A stretch of DNA of 11,486 bases, taken from positions 1 to 11,486 of the forward strand of contig CAZWNO010000121.1 in assembly GCA_964635845.1 (NCBI GenBank), read 5' to 3'. The stretch's first letter is position 1, and every line of letters starts with the position of its first letter. The position numbers and the translations under genes are program-made. Source of the DNA: SZUA-365 sp964635845. GTDB lineage: Bacteria > Bacteroidota > Ignavibacteria > SZUA-365. The notes under the pieces were generated by a model. That model worked only from the letters and a program-made list of their open reading frames with translations. It had not been told where the DNA came from and made no database searches. This document shows positions 1 to 7,602 of this stretch, in pieces.

Positions 1-120
1 CCCCGTGCAGGCGAAGGTCGAGCCCCTCCCGCTCGGTCTCGGGGTCGACCCGCAGTCCCATGACGGCGTCCACGATCTTGAGAATGACGAACGTCACCAC
101 CGCTGTGTAGACGATCGTCG
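1..120 (-). other. AmtB-like C-terminal segment (last membrane helix plus cytoplasmic tail) in frame with the giant secreted protein
   Basis: Reading leftward, the last 40 visible codons give a hydrophobic helix (TIVYTAVVTFVILKIVDAVM) followed by GLRVDPETEREGLDLRLHG. This is the hallmark end of Amt/MEP ammonium transporters: the last transmembrane helix, then GLRV, an acidic stretch, EREGLD and the HG(E) motif of the cytosolic tail that touches PII protein. E. coli AmtB has the same EREGLD string. The preceding Amt helices, which should lie just upstream, are absent in all three minus-strand frames of 121-420. In their place is a soluble, Asp/Arg/Val/Ala-rich stretch. A secreted beta-sandwich protein has no known reason to carry this tail. 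Whether it is a real fusion, a recombination joint or an assembly error cannot be told from this window. Confidence 0.6.
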
Positions 121-3100
121 CGACGTCGTCGAGGTCCGCACCCGTGCGGCGCTCGTCGACGACGGCGTCCGGCACGTCCACACCCAGCGCCTCGAGCTCG
201 GCCAGGTCGCGTCCCGGCGCCGGATCCATCGACCACACCTGACCGGGGCGTCCGACCTCGTCCAGCGCGTGCGCGAGCAGCTCCACGTGCCGCCGCCCGC
301 CGCCCACGGCCAGGCGCACGTCGGCGTCGCCCACCACGGCCGTGACCTGCACCTGGGCCGCGAGCACCGGGAGGCGCCGCGGCACTGTGGTGAAGGTCGT
401 CCGGGCCGTCCCGGTCGTGTACTCGTCCGTCGCGACGAGCGCGAGCGGAGGCGTCATCACCGCCGCGGTCACCGTCCACTCGGTCGTGGCGGTGCGTCCG
501 ACCAGAACTTCCATGACGATGCGCAGCAGCTCGCCGGCATTGAAGCGCGACGCTTCCACCGTGACCAGCAGCTTGTCGGGCGAGGGACGCGTGAACGTCG
601 CCGTGCCCTGCGCGGAAATCACGCGGTCGGGTGTGAGCGCCTGGCGATCGAACTGCAGCTCGAAACTCAGCGACGCGCCCGGAACCTCGCAGTCGAGCGG
701 ATCGAGGAGGAAGACCGGGATTTCGATCATATCGCCCGGACGGGCGCTGATCCGCGGCTCGGTGCCACCGTTCTCGCTGCATGAGAGCGCGAGCTGCGGC
801 TGCTCGTAGTCCACGATGAGGGCGACGGAAGCTTCGCTGCGGCATATGGGTTCGAGCCCGATCAGCCGCGCAATGTTCGGCTGGCCCTCGGCGGGCGTGT
901 AGATGATGCGGATGGCGCGCCGCTCGTGGGGCTGCAGCGTGATGTTGCTGTTCTCACGATTCGCAAGCGCATACGCGGTCGAACCGATGATGCGGAGGTT
1001 GAGGTCCATGGGTGTGGCGCTCATGTTCACCACTTCCGCGGTGAGTTCGATTGGCTCGGTCATGCAGGTGACCATCGCGCGCAGGGTATCCCGCGTGAAC
1101 GCATATTCCAGGCGGTTGATCGTTCCCGAGAAGGGGATGCTCCTCGTTTCCGGCACACAGCGCTGATCGCGCACGACCGTCACTTCGATCACGCCCGCGA
1201 ATCCGGTCGCCATCTCGTCGAAGGGCGGGGTGAGCGCGAGCACGATCTCCTGCATCATGCCGGCGGGTACGATGGCCGGCCAGGTGAGCGGAGAGATGAT
1301 CGTCAGGGGAACGTTGGCCGGCTTGACGCTGACGCTGATATTCTGCGCGATGTCGCCGCCGTTGAGGAAGGTGACGGACTGGCGCAGTTTCTCGAGATCG
1401 CCAGGACGCACACCGCCTCCCGGACAGATGGTGATCATCCCGAAATCGATCGATTCGGGGGTGATCGCGTATTCCGTGCTCAGCACGTGCGCCTGCACGG
1501 GGAAGGCCGCGCTGATCTCGCAGGGTTCACCGATCAGGTTCACCATGCCGCTGTAGCTGCCCGGCTCTGTGCCGCTGAAGCGGACAAGCAGGTCCCGTGT
1601 TTCACCGGGCTGCAGCGTGAAGGGGAACTGCTCGGGCGGATCGTAGGCGAAGCCCTCGGGAAGGAGGCTGCCGTCGACGACGCGCACCGGTGTCGTACCG
1701 GTGTTGCGCACGGTCGCACGGATCTGCCGTGAGCTGCCGTTCTCGCAGGTCAGGATTTCGAGCGGTGTCGAAGGCAGGACCTCGGTCACCGCGAAACTGG
1801 GCTGTACGCCGCGTCCGCGCAGTGTGAAGTCAACCGTGTCGCTGCAGAGATCGGAATAGAAGAGAATTGTCGCGACGTCCTGTCCCACCTGCAGCGGGCT
1901 GTAGCGGATCGGGAATTCGCGGTATGCGCCGGGTTCCAGCGTGATCTTGAACGGCTTGGCCAGGAGCTGGAAGGGCGACATGGAAGGGAAGCCGTCGGAG
2001 GTGATCGTCAGACGCCGGTCGCCGGTGTTCTCGATGATGAAACCGCGCACCTGGCTGGCGTTGACGCACACGTCGCCGAAATTCGTGCTGTATCCGTTCT
2101 CGCGCACGACGAATTTGGGTTCGTAGCGCTCGCCGACGAGGGCGATCGGGAAGTCCTCGCGGCAGGTGCCGCCGGTTCCCGCAATGACGGTGAGCATCAG
2201 GGTGTCGTTGAAGGCGCCGCCCGTGCCCGCGAGGGCGATGATGTCGAGTTCACGCGAATCGTTCGCGGGGATCTGCACACCCTGCGTCGGGAAGGGCGCG
2301 ATGCCGAGGCGCAGTTCGTAACGGGATGCCGGTGCGATGGCGTTGAGCGTGATGGGCAACGGACTGTTGTTTTCGATCGTGAGGACCCGATTGGGACCGA
2401 CATCGCTGCTGCTGCAGGAAATGATCTGCCCGAAGTCCACAATGCTCGGCGTGATATTCACCTGCGGAAGGATGCGTTCGCCGGAAAGCGTGAAGTATAC
2501 CGTGGAGCCGCAGGGTTCGCCGAACCACTGCACGCTGCCGCCGAAGATCCCGCCGTCGCCGAGTGGCGGCGCGAAGACGATATAGGCTTCAAACGGACTC
2601 GTGGGATCCGGATTGACGATGATGGGAAGCGTCACCGAGGCATCCCACGCGAAGCCGTTCGGCAGCGCTGGGAGGTCCTCGAAGCGCACGGGTTCGGTCC
2701 CGCTATTGACGATGCGCAGCAGTACTTTCGCGTCGGCCTCGCAGTCGGCGAGCGTCAGATGCGAGGGAGTGACCGTCGAGGAGAGAATCTGCTGGCTGAA
2801 GGTGCTGCCTCGCAGATCGACGCTGGCTTCGAGCGCGCAGAGATCCGCGCTGATCGTGAGCGTCTCCTGGAACGTGCCCGCGACGACGGGGTGGAAGCGG
2901 ATCGGAACGATGCGCTCCGCGCCCGGTGCGAGCGGGAAGGTGTTGCTGAAGGCGTCGATCTCGAACGGCGCCGCCACGGCGATGGTCATCATCAGCTCGG
3001 CGGTTCCGTCATTGACCAGGCGGATGCTCTTCGCCGCGGAGTAGGATCCGACGCAGGTCGTATCGTACAGCTGCGGAGGCAGCGCACCCGGCGTGTCGAC

Positions 3101-4846
3101 CGCCTCGGCGTGGAAGGAGGGATCCTGCCTTTCGCCGAAGAGATCGATCGCGAAGGATTCCATGCAGATGCCGAAGTCGGCGTCGATGCCCATCGTCGCA
3201 TTGAAAGTCGCGGCGCCATCGCGCGCGGGTTCGACCGTCACAGTCACCGTGTCGCCGGCGGGAATGCTGCTCGGCGCGGAGACGAGCGTGAAGCCCGAGG
3301 GAATGCTGTAGCGCAGGGCGGCCGGCTGCGAATAGGCGTTGGTGAGCACGATGCTCCGCTGCGGCAATGGATCGACGTCACAGGAATTGATGAGTCCGAA
3401 ATCCAGTTCGAAGGCGTCGGCGGTCACGGTGGGGGCGACGCGCGAGGCTTCGAGTTTGAAGAGGATTTCCTGTCCGCAGTTGTCGGCGGAGAGGATGATG
3501 TTCTCGATGATGGTGCCGCGCTGCGCGTCCGTCGGAGCGAACTCCACGTACATCCTGACGCTGTCGCGCGCGGGCAGGTTGAGTGGGAAAATATTCGGAT
3601 TCTTGAGTATGAAACCCTCTCCCAGCGCGGGAGCGGACGAGAAGTTCACCGCGTTCAGTCCGTCATTGAACAGGGTGACCGTGATCAGGTCCGCGGCCTT
3701 CTTCTGGCAGGAGAGGATCGATGGCGTACCGTCGACCCGCGCCGTCAGCGTCGTGCGGCCGATGCGGAGGATCACGGGGATTTCGAGGAGTTCCGGATCC
3801 TGGAAGGGGGAACGCAGTTCGATCGTGCCCGCGTGCGTGCCCGGACAGGGTATGGCCGAGGTCACGACTTCCACTTCGATGGAATCCACGCCCGAGGCCG
3901 AGGTCTTCGACAGGCGAAGCCAGGGTACGGTCGCCGTCGCTGTCCAGTCGTTGCATTCCAGCGCGGCGGGAGTCACGAACAGCCATTGAGGATCCGGCGG
4001 ATTCAGGTCCACCACGAAGGTGTCGAGTTTCGATGTCGTGACCGGGTATTTCCGCGGCGCGTAATGCGCCGTGATGGTCTTGTTTTTCATCATGCTGATG
4101 TTCAGCAGCGGATTCGTCCCGGATGCGTCGCCCGACCAGTGCGAGAACTGGTAGCAGGTGTCCGGAGGCGGCAGGTTGACGGCAAGCAGCACCACGCCCT
4201 GTCCCGGTGCGTAGTCGGGCTGGAACGGCACGCGCAGTACCTGCCCCGTCATTGGCGGATCGATTTCCACATTCAATGTATAGCGTGTCGGAGGCGGATC
4301 GCCGTAAGTGACCTCGATGAAGTAGCGGTTCGTGCCGGCAGGCAGCTCCACCTGCGCCAGCGTGCTCATATCCACGTCCAGCACCGCGGGATTCGGATGG
4401 GAGACGAGGCGCATGCTCGAGATGCCCGTCGCGAGCGGCAGATCCCATCGCATCCACGTCGAGGCGGCGCCCGGATCGCGCCGCGCCAGCACTTCGAAAG
4501 TCTGGGAGATCGGCGGTGCGGTGAAGATCCCGCGAAGGTCCTTGAGTACACCGTTCCCCAGAAGCGACGGCGAACGGAATTCATTGTCGATCAGACGCGC
4601 GTCAAACGTGCCGGGCAGGAAGGGTGGAAGCTCCACCTCGCCCAGCGATGCGTCGATGGCATCCGACGCGGCGGAATTGATTCCAATTCGCAGGTCGGTG
4701 CTGTTGCCCACATTGTCGAATACCGTCAGCACAGTCGTGATATTCTGTGCCTGGACCTCCTGCTGTCCCGCGACAAACAGGAACAGCAGCGCCACCAGGG
4801 GCATCCTCAGCAGGGCAATAGGTCTCGAAGTAACGGACGTTGGCAT
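1..4846 (-). CDS. Giant secreted multi-domain beta-sandwich protein (choice-of-anchor D/ASH-like), left end running into an AmtB-like tail; partial
   Basis: The frame is open from ATG 4846 to the window edge: 1,615 codons with no stop, checked triplet by triplet. The start has an AAGAGG Shine-Dalgarno six bases upstream. Residues 1-34 form a signal peptide (hydrophobic core LVALLFLFVAG, cleavage likely near VQAQ). Then come an N-terminal beta module (about 36-200, with DAIDASLGEVELPPFLPGTFDAR-type sequence seen in Chlorobi/Bacteroidota surface proteins); an InlB-B-like repeat (about 205-268, FSHWSGDASG...ITAHY); a BACON-like domain (about 275-360, ATVPWLRLSKTSASG); nine ASH/HYDIN-like repeats of about 105-120 residues (about 368-1360), each with one Cys near its start and one near its end; and a cohesin-like domain (about 1375-1470). 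The family is exported and usually a cell-surface or extracellular adhesin/scaffold, often via the type IX system, but no sorting domain is visible. From about residue 1475 the GC jumps and the sequence ends like an ammonium transporter, so the true C-terminus is doubtful. No specific ligand can be named. Confidence 0.85.
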   Translation of the reverse strand, partial: MPTSVTSRPIALLRMPLVALLFLFVAGQQEVQAQNITTVLTVFDNVGNSTDLRIGINSAASDAIDASLGEVELPPFLPGTFDARLIDNEFRSPSLLGNGVLKDLRGIFTAPPISQTFEVLARRDPGAASTWMRWDLPLATGISSMRLVSHPNPAVLDVDMSTLAQVELPAGTNRYFIEVTYGDPPPTRYTLNVEIDPPMTGQVLRVPFQPDYAPGQGVVLLAVNLPPPDTCYQFSHWSGDASGTNPLLNISMMKNKTITAHYAPRKYPVTTSKLDTFVVDLNPPDPQWLFVTPAALECNDWTATATVPWLRLSKTSASGVDSIEVEVVTSAIPCPGTHAGTIELRSPFQDPELLEIPVILRIGRTTLTARVDGTPSILSCQKKAADLITVTLFNDGLNAVNFSSAPALGEGFILKNPNIFPLNLPARDSVRMYVEFAPTDAQRGTIIENIILSADNCGQEILFKLEASRVAPTVTADAFELDFGLINSCDVDPLPQRSIVLTNAYSQPAALRYSIPSGFTLVSAPSSIPAGDTVTVTVEPARDGAATFNATMGIDADFGICMESFAIDLFGERQDPSFHAEAVDTPGALPPQLYDTTCVGSYSAAKSIRLVNDGTAELMMTIAVAAPFEIDAFSNTFPLAPGAERIVPIRFHPVVAGTFQETLTISADLCALEASVDLRGSTFSQQILSSTVTPSHLTLADCEADAKVLLRIVNSGTEPVRFEDLPALPNGFAWDASVTLPIIVNPDPTSPFEAYIVFAPPLGDGGIFGGSVQWFGEPCGSTVYFTLSGERILPQVNITPSIVDFGQIISCSSSDVGPNRVLTIENNSPLPITLNAIAPASRYELRLGIAPFPTQGVQIPANDSRELDIIALAGTGGAFNDTLMLTVIAGTGGTCREDFPIALVGERYEPKFVVRENGYSTNFGDVCVNASQVRGFIIENTGDRRLTITSDGFPSMSPFQLLAKPFKITLEPGAYREFPIRYSPLQVGQDVATILFYSDLCSDTVDFTLRGRGVQPSFAVTEVLPSTPLEILTCENGSSRQIRATVRNTGTTPVRVVDGSLLPEGFAYDPPEQFPFTLQPGETRDLLVRFSGTEPGSYSGMVNLIGEPCEISAAFPVQAHVLSTEYAITPESIDFGMITICPGGGVRPGDLEKLRQSVTFLNGGDIAQNISVSVKPANVPLTIISPLTWPAIVPAGMMQEIVLALTPPFDEMATGFAGVIEVTVVRDQRCVPETRSIPFSGTINRLEYAFTRDTLRAMVTCMTEPIELTAEVVNMSATPMDLNLRIIGSTAYALANRENSNITLQPHERRAIRIIYTPAEGQPNIARLIGLEPICRSEASVALIVDYEQPQLALSCSENGGTEPRISARPGDMIEIPVFLLDPLDCEVPGASLSFELQFDRQALTPDRVISAQGTATFTRPSPDKLLVTVEASRFNAGELLRIVMEVLVGRTATTEWTVTAAVMTPPLALVATDEYTTGTARTTFTTVPRRLPVLAAQVQVTAVVGDADVRLAVGGGRRHVELLAHALDEVGRPGQVWSMDPAPGRDLAELEALGVDVPDAVVDERRTGADLDDVATIVYTAVVTFVILKIVDAVMGLRVDPETEREGLDLRLHG

Positions 4847-5089
4847 AATCAACCTCTTAACCTGTTGCTATTAAAGAGACTACTAGCGTTAATTTAAGTA
4901 CTTTCTTAAAAAAATGCAGTAAAAATCAAGCTTTCTGCGAAAAAAATTTTCACGGGCAATCCGACCTCCTCGATCGATCATCCGAGGTTACTTTCATGAA
5001 GAATTTACGTACATTGCATGACGCAGAATACCCCCATTTCCGATTGTAATGAACTTTTAATACGTCCATACACGGCACAGGAGCAAGTG
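4847..5089. promoter_or_regulatory. Divergent AT-rich intergenic region between the giant surface protein and the nfeD-flotillin operon
   Basis: This 243-base gap separates two genes that start away from each other, so it must hold promoters for both. It is clearly AT-richer than the flanking genes. Three A-tracts at 4908-4914, 4921-4925 and 4940-4946 lie about 12 and 20 bases apart, which could bend the DNA. A short inverted repeat, CCTCG (4968-4972) and CGAGG (4983-4987), with a GATCGATC palindrome in its loop, and the palindrome TTCATGAA (4993-5000) could be operator sites. I found no convincing sigma70 or Bacteroidota-type (TAnnTTTG) promoter in either direction, so no promoter is placed. 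Confidence 0.4.
5079..5083 (+). promoter_or_regulatory. Ribosome binding site that fixes the nfeD-like start
   Basis: AGGAG lies six bases before ATG 5090. An in-frame ATG at 5018 would add 24 polar residues (MTQNTPISDCNELL...) ahead of the first membrane helix and has no Shine-Dalgarno sequence. ATG 5090 places the helix at the N-terminus, as in NfeD/YuaF proteins. Confidence 0.65.
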
Positions 5090-5875
5090 ATGTTGACGCT
5101 GTATCTGGCCTGTCTGGTTTTCGGCGGCGTGCTGCTCGCGATCTCGTTGTTCAGCGGCGGTGATTCCGGCTCGGACATGGATCATTCGCTCGACGCGCAT
5201 GGTGATTTCGCGGGCGACCATTCGCTCGACGCGCATGGCGATTTTGCGGGCGATCATTCGCTCGACGTGCATGGCGATTTCGCAGGCGACCATTCGCTCG
5301 ACGCGCAGGCCTCCGACCTCGTCGTCGATCAGGCAATGGACGTGCATGCCGACATGGCGGGACATCTCCCGGTCGACGCGCATATCGACGCGGCGCATCC
5401 CGCCATCGTTTCCATGGAGCAGGGCGGCGCCGGTGAAGGCGCGCCGACGGTCCATTCCGCCTTCGAGTATTTCAGCTTCCGGAACTTCGTTTATACCACC
5501 ACCTTTTTCGGTCTCACCGGCAGCGTGCTCACCTGGCTCGCCATGCCATCGGCGGTGACGCTGCTGTCATCGGTCGGGATGGGGATCTTCGCGGGCTATG
5601 TCGGACACCGCTTCATGCGCTACCTGCGCGCGTCCGAGAGCGGCGAGGCGCTGCACGTCGCGACGCTGATCGGACACCCGGCGACCGTTTCCCTGCCTCC
5701 GTCCAAGCAGGGCAAGGGCAAAGTGCGCGTGGAGAATGCCGGACAGATCATCGAGATGCTCGCCCTTCTGCACGAGGACTCCGAGGCGGAGTCGCTCGCT
5801 CCGGGCGAGCGCGTGTTCATCGTCGCCATCGACAGGGACGTCGCCTATGTCGATCGGGCCGACTTCATCGAATAG
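5090..5875 (+). CDS. NfeD-like (YuaF-type) membrane protein with an Asp/His-rich tandem repeat loop
   Basis: The protein is 261 residues from the chosen ATG. Residues 1-21 are a membrane helix (MLTLYLACLVFGGVLLAISL). Residues 31-72 carry three complete 12-residue units and one partial unit of the type DHSLDAHGDFAG. Residues 73-115 continue in a degenerate Asp/His-rich form (VDQAMDVHADMAGHLPVDAH). Two more helices follow (about 131-153 and 156-178). The C-terminus (about 190-261) is an OB-fold-like NfeD domain with IGHPATVSLPPSKQGKGKVRVENAG-type beta strands. NfeD proteins sit next to flotillin/stomatin genes and work with them in membrane microdomains; the flotillin gene starts 38 bases downstream, as in yuaF-yuaG. 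The repeat loop is not part of the usual family and lies between helix 1 and helix 2, probably outside the cytoplasm. Its His and Asp spacing suggests metal binding, but that is inference. The family call rests on topology, the C-terminal domain and the neighbour. Confidence 0.8.
   Translation: MLTLYLACLVFGGVLLAISLFSGGDSGSDMDHSLDAHGDFAGDHSLDAHGDFAGDHSLDVHGDFAGDHSLDAQASDLVVDQAMDVHADMAGHLPVDAHIDAAHPAIVSMEQGGAGEGAPTVHSAFEYFSFRNFVYTTTFFGLTGSVLTWLAMPSAVTLLSSVGMGIFAGYVGHRFMRYLRASESGEALHVATLIGHPATVSLPPSKQGKGKVRVENAGQIIEMLALLHEDSEAESLAPGERVFIVAIDRDVAYVDRADFIE
5180..5307 (+). repeat. 36-bp in-frame tandem repeat, 3.6 copies, inside the nfeD-like gene
   Basis: Units lie at 5180-5215, 5216-5251 and 5252-5287, with a 20-base partial copy at 5288-5307. 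Each full unit encodes a version of DHSLDAHGDFAG; most differences are synonymous (GAT/GAC, GGT/GGC, TTC/TTT), plus one Ala-to-Val change in unit 3. The length is a multiple of three, so copy-number change would keep the frame. Confidence 0.95.
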
Positions 5876-5913
5876 ACTGCAGAACATCCATCACACTACA
5901 GAGGGGTTTTCGC

Positions 5914-7254
5914 ATGGAAGAGTTCATCATCAGCATTTTCGGCATTGCGCTGTTCGCGGTGATCGTCATCATGATCGCCATCAGCCGCCTGCTGCTCATC
6001 TGTCATCCCAACGAAGTCATCGTGCTCTCCGGCCGCAAGCGCAAGATGCCCGACGGCAGCACCGTCGGCTACCGCCTGATCCGCGGCGGACGCGCCATGC
6101 GCGTGCCGCTCATCGAGAAGGCCGCGCGGATGTCGCTCGAAACCATTCCGCTCGATCTGAGCGTGATGAACGCCTATTCGAAGGGAGGGATTCCGCTGAA
6201 GGTCGAGGCCATCGCCAACATCAAGATCGACAGTGCCGAGCCGGTGTTCGGCAACGCCGTCGAGCGCTTCCTGGGCAAGAGCATGCCGGAAATCCATGAG
6301 ATCGCGAAGGACACGCTCGAGGGCAATCTCCGCGGTGTGCTGGCGACGCTGACGCCGGAAGAAGTGAACGACGACCGTTTGAAATTCGCGGGCAGTCTCA
6401 TCGAGGAAGCCGACAATGACCTCAAGGCGCTGGGACTCCAGCTCGACACGCTGAAGATCCAGAACGTCTCCGACGAGGCGGGGTATCTCGACAGCATCGG
6501 CCGCCGCAAGACGGCGGAAGTGCTCTCGCAGGCGCGCAAGGCCGAGGCGGAGCGCAAGTCCGAAGCCGAGCAGGCCGAGGCCGAGGCGCAGCGTCTCGCC
6601 GAAATCGCTCAGGCTGTCGCGAAAAAGGAAATCCAGAGCGCGCAGATCGAGGCCGACCGCACGGTCAACGTCAATCGCGCCCGCGCCCAGCAGGACGTGG
6701 AAATCGAGAACAACTCCCTCCGCATCAAGAAGGCGGAACTCGAGCGCGAGGCCATCATCAAGGAGAAGGAAGCCCAGGTGGCGGGAGAGAAGGCGCAGGT
6801 AATTTACCAGCAGGCGGTGGAACAGGAACGCATCGAACTGCAGAAGCGCCGCCTCGTGGCCGATGTGATCGAGCCGGCGCGCGCGAAAAAGGAGTCCATG
6901 GAACTCGAGGCCAAGGGCGACGCGGCGAAGATCATTGAAAACGGACTCGCGAATGTGAATATCCTCAATCAGATGATCGCGACCTACAAGTCCGCCGAAG
7001 GCGAGGGCGAGAAGGTCTTCGTGCTCAACATGCTCCCGGAAATCATCGACCAGCTCGTCGGCACCGTCGGCAAGCTCAGCATCGACAAGATCTCGGTCAT
7101 CGACGGCGGCTCGGGCAAGAGCGTGGCCGGACTGATGGGACAGCTTCCCAATGCCGTCATCTCGCTCAATGAAATCATCGAGAATGCGACGGGCGTGAAT
7201 ATCCTGAGCAATTTCAGGAAAGGCGAGGGGGTTCCGCCTTCGGCGGGGCAGTAG
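5914..7254 (+). CDS. Flotillin-like SPFH/band 7 protein
   Basis: This 446-residue protein is a flotillin of the FloT/YuaG/YqiK type, a membrane-anchored scaffold of functional membrane microdomains that oligomerises at the inner membrane. Residues 1-28 are a single membrane helix (MEEFIISIFGIALFAVIVIM). The SPFH domain spans about 30-190 (NEVIVLSGRKRKMPDGS, AMRVPLIEKAARM, IPLKVEAIANIKI). A long Ala/Glu/Lys/Arg coiled coil with EA-type repeats follows (about 195-330). The C-terminal flotillin segment (about 340-430) contains KVFVLNMLPEIIDQLVG. Length and domain order are normal for the family. The start is supported by AGAGGGG seven bases upstream. It follows the NfeD-like gene by 38 bases in the same direction, so the two are very probably one operon. 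Its stop codon lies inside the first unit of a heptamer repeat array, and the last residues (EGVPPSAGQ) may have been altered by that array. Confidence 0.93.
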   Translation: MEEFIISIFGIALFAVIVIMIAISRLLLICHPNEVIVLSGRKRKMPDGSTVGYRLIRGGRAMRVPLIEKAARMSLETIPLDLSVMNAYSKGGIPLKVEAIANIKIDSAEPVFGNAVERFLGKSMPEIHEIAKDTLEGNLRGVLATLTPEEVNDDRLKFAGSLIEEADNDLKALGLQLDTLKIQNVSDEAGYLDSIGRRKTAEVLSQARKAEAERKSEAEQAEAEAQRLAEIAQAVAKKEIQSAQIEADRTVNVNRARAQQDVEIENNSLRIKKAELEREAIIKEKEAQVAGEKAQVIYQQAVEQERIELQKRRLVADVIEPARAKKESMELEAKGDAAKIIENGLANVNILNQMIATYKSAEGEGEKVFVLNMLPEIIDQLVGTVGKLSIDKISVIDGGSGKSVAGLMGQLPNAVISLNEIIENATGVNILSNFRKGEGVPPSAGQ

Positions 7255-7375
7255 GCAGTAGGCTGTAGGCTATAAGCTGTAGGCTGTAAGCTGTAGGCTG
7301 TAAGCTGTTGGCAGTTGGCAGTAGGCTAATAGCAGATAGCAGATCGCAGATAGCTGATGGCTGATGGCGCGTGGC
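7250..7375. repeat. Heptanucleotide tandem array, 18 degenerate units of (A/T)GTAGGC type
   Basis: From 7250 the sequence has a strict 7-base period for 126 bases: AGTAGGC, AGTAGGC, TGTAGGC, TATAAGC, TGTAGGC, TGTAAGC, TGTAGGC, TGTAAGC, TGTTGGC, AGTTGGC, AGTAGGC, TAATAGC, AGATAGC, AGATCGC, AGATAGC, TGATGGC, TGATGGC, GCGTGGC. Every unit ends in GC; variation is in the first five bases. Because 7 is not a multiple of 3, open frames through it (such as one on the minus strand from 7621 to 7214) are artefacts. Similar short heptamer arrays are known in several bacterial phyla, best in cyanobacteria; their role is unsettled. The first unit overlaps the flotillin stop codon (7252-7254). Confidence 0.95.
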
Positions 7376-7496
7376 CATGGCGATCGGCCCAGTCCACAAC
7401 TGCCTGTGTGATCGTTGCGTGAGCAGCGGCTGAGGGATGTTGTTCGTGACGCGGAGATGTTTCCAGGATTCGCCGGCGGGACAGGAACTGTGCCGT

Positions 7497-7567
7497 TTCA
7501 ATAACAGGCCGCTGAGCGACGGAGGTATTCCGCGGCCGAGCCGTCGATAGGTCGTCCGGTTATTGAA
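7497..7567. repeat. Imperfect inverted repeat (possible long RNA hairpin) upstream of the methyltransferase gene
   Basis: The outer arms TTCAATAAC (7497-7505) and GTTATTGAA (7559-7567) are perfect complements and extend inward with mismatches (AGGCCG against CGTCCG). A second perfect pair, CGACGG (7517-7522) and CCGTCG (7541-7546), lies inside, around a loop containing CCGCGG. As RNA this would fold into one interrupted hairpin ending 35 bases before the methyltransferase start. It could be a structured leader, a terminator for the operon upstream (there is no U-tract), or the remnant of a small mobile repeat. The rest of 7376-7602 shows no gene I can support. Confidence 0.55.
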
Positions 7568-7602
7568 GTAGGTGAAATGTAGAATATACAGCAGGACCTT
7601 GC

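Noticed and set aside
5..1732. Plus-strand open frames at 5-784 and 926-1732
   Set aside because: They share the same antisense register as the giant protein and show the same Arg/His-rich composition and no family resemblance.
2759..4897. 712-codon open frame on the plus strand
   Set aside because: It is the codon-aligned antisense of the giant secreted protein. Its product is Arg/His/Asp/Glu-rich without hydrophobic segments or domains, and the minus strand has a signal peptide and recognisable domains in register. The open frame is explained by G/C third positions.
5014..5050. TTGCAT and TGTAAT as a promoter for the nfeD-like gene
   Set aside because: The spacer is 25 bases, too long for a sigma70 promoter, and no Bacteroidota-type TAnnTTTG element fits.
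5180..5307. CRISPR array
   Set aside because: The 36-bp units are directly adjacent with no spacers and lie inside a coding frame.
7563..7590. Possible promoter TTGAAG, 16 bases, TATACA before the methyltransferase
   Set aside because: Transcription would begin about six bases before the ATG, downstream of the AGGA ribosome binding site, so it cannot serve this start as placed.
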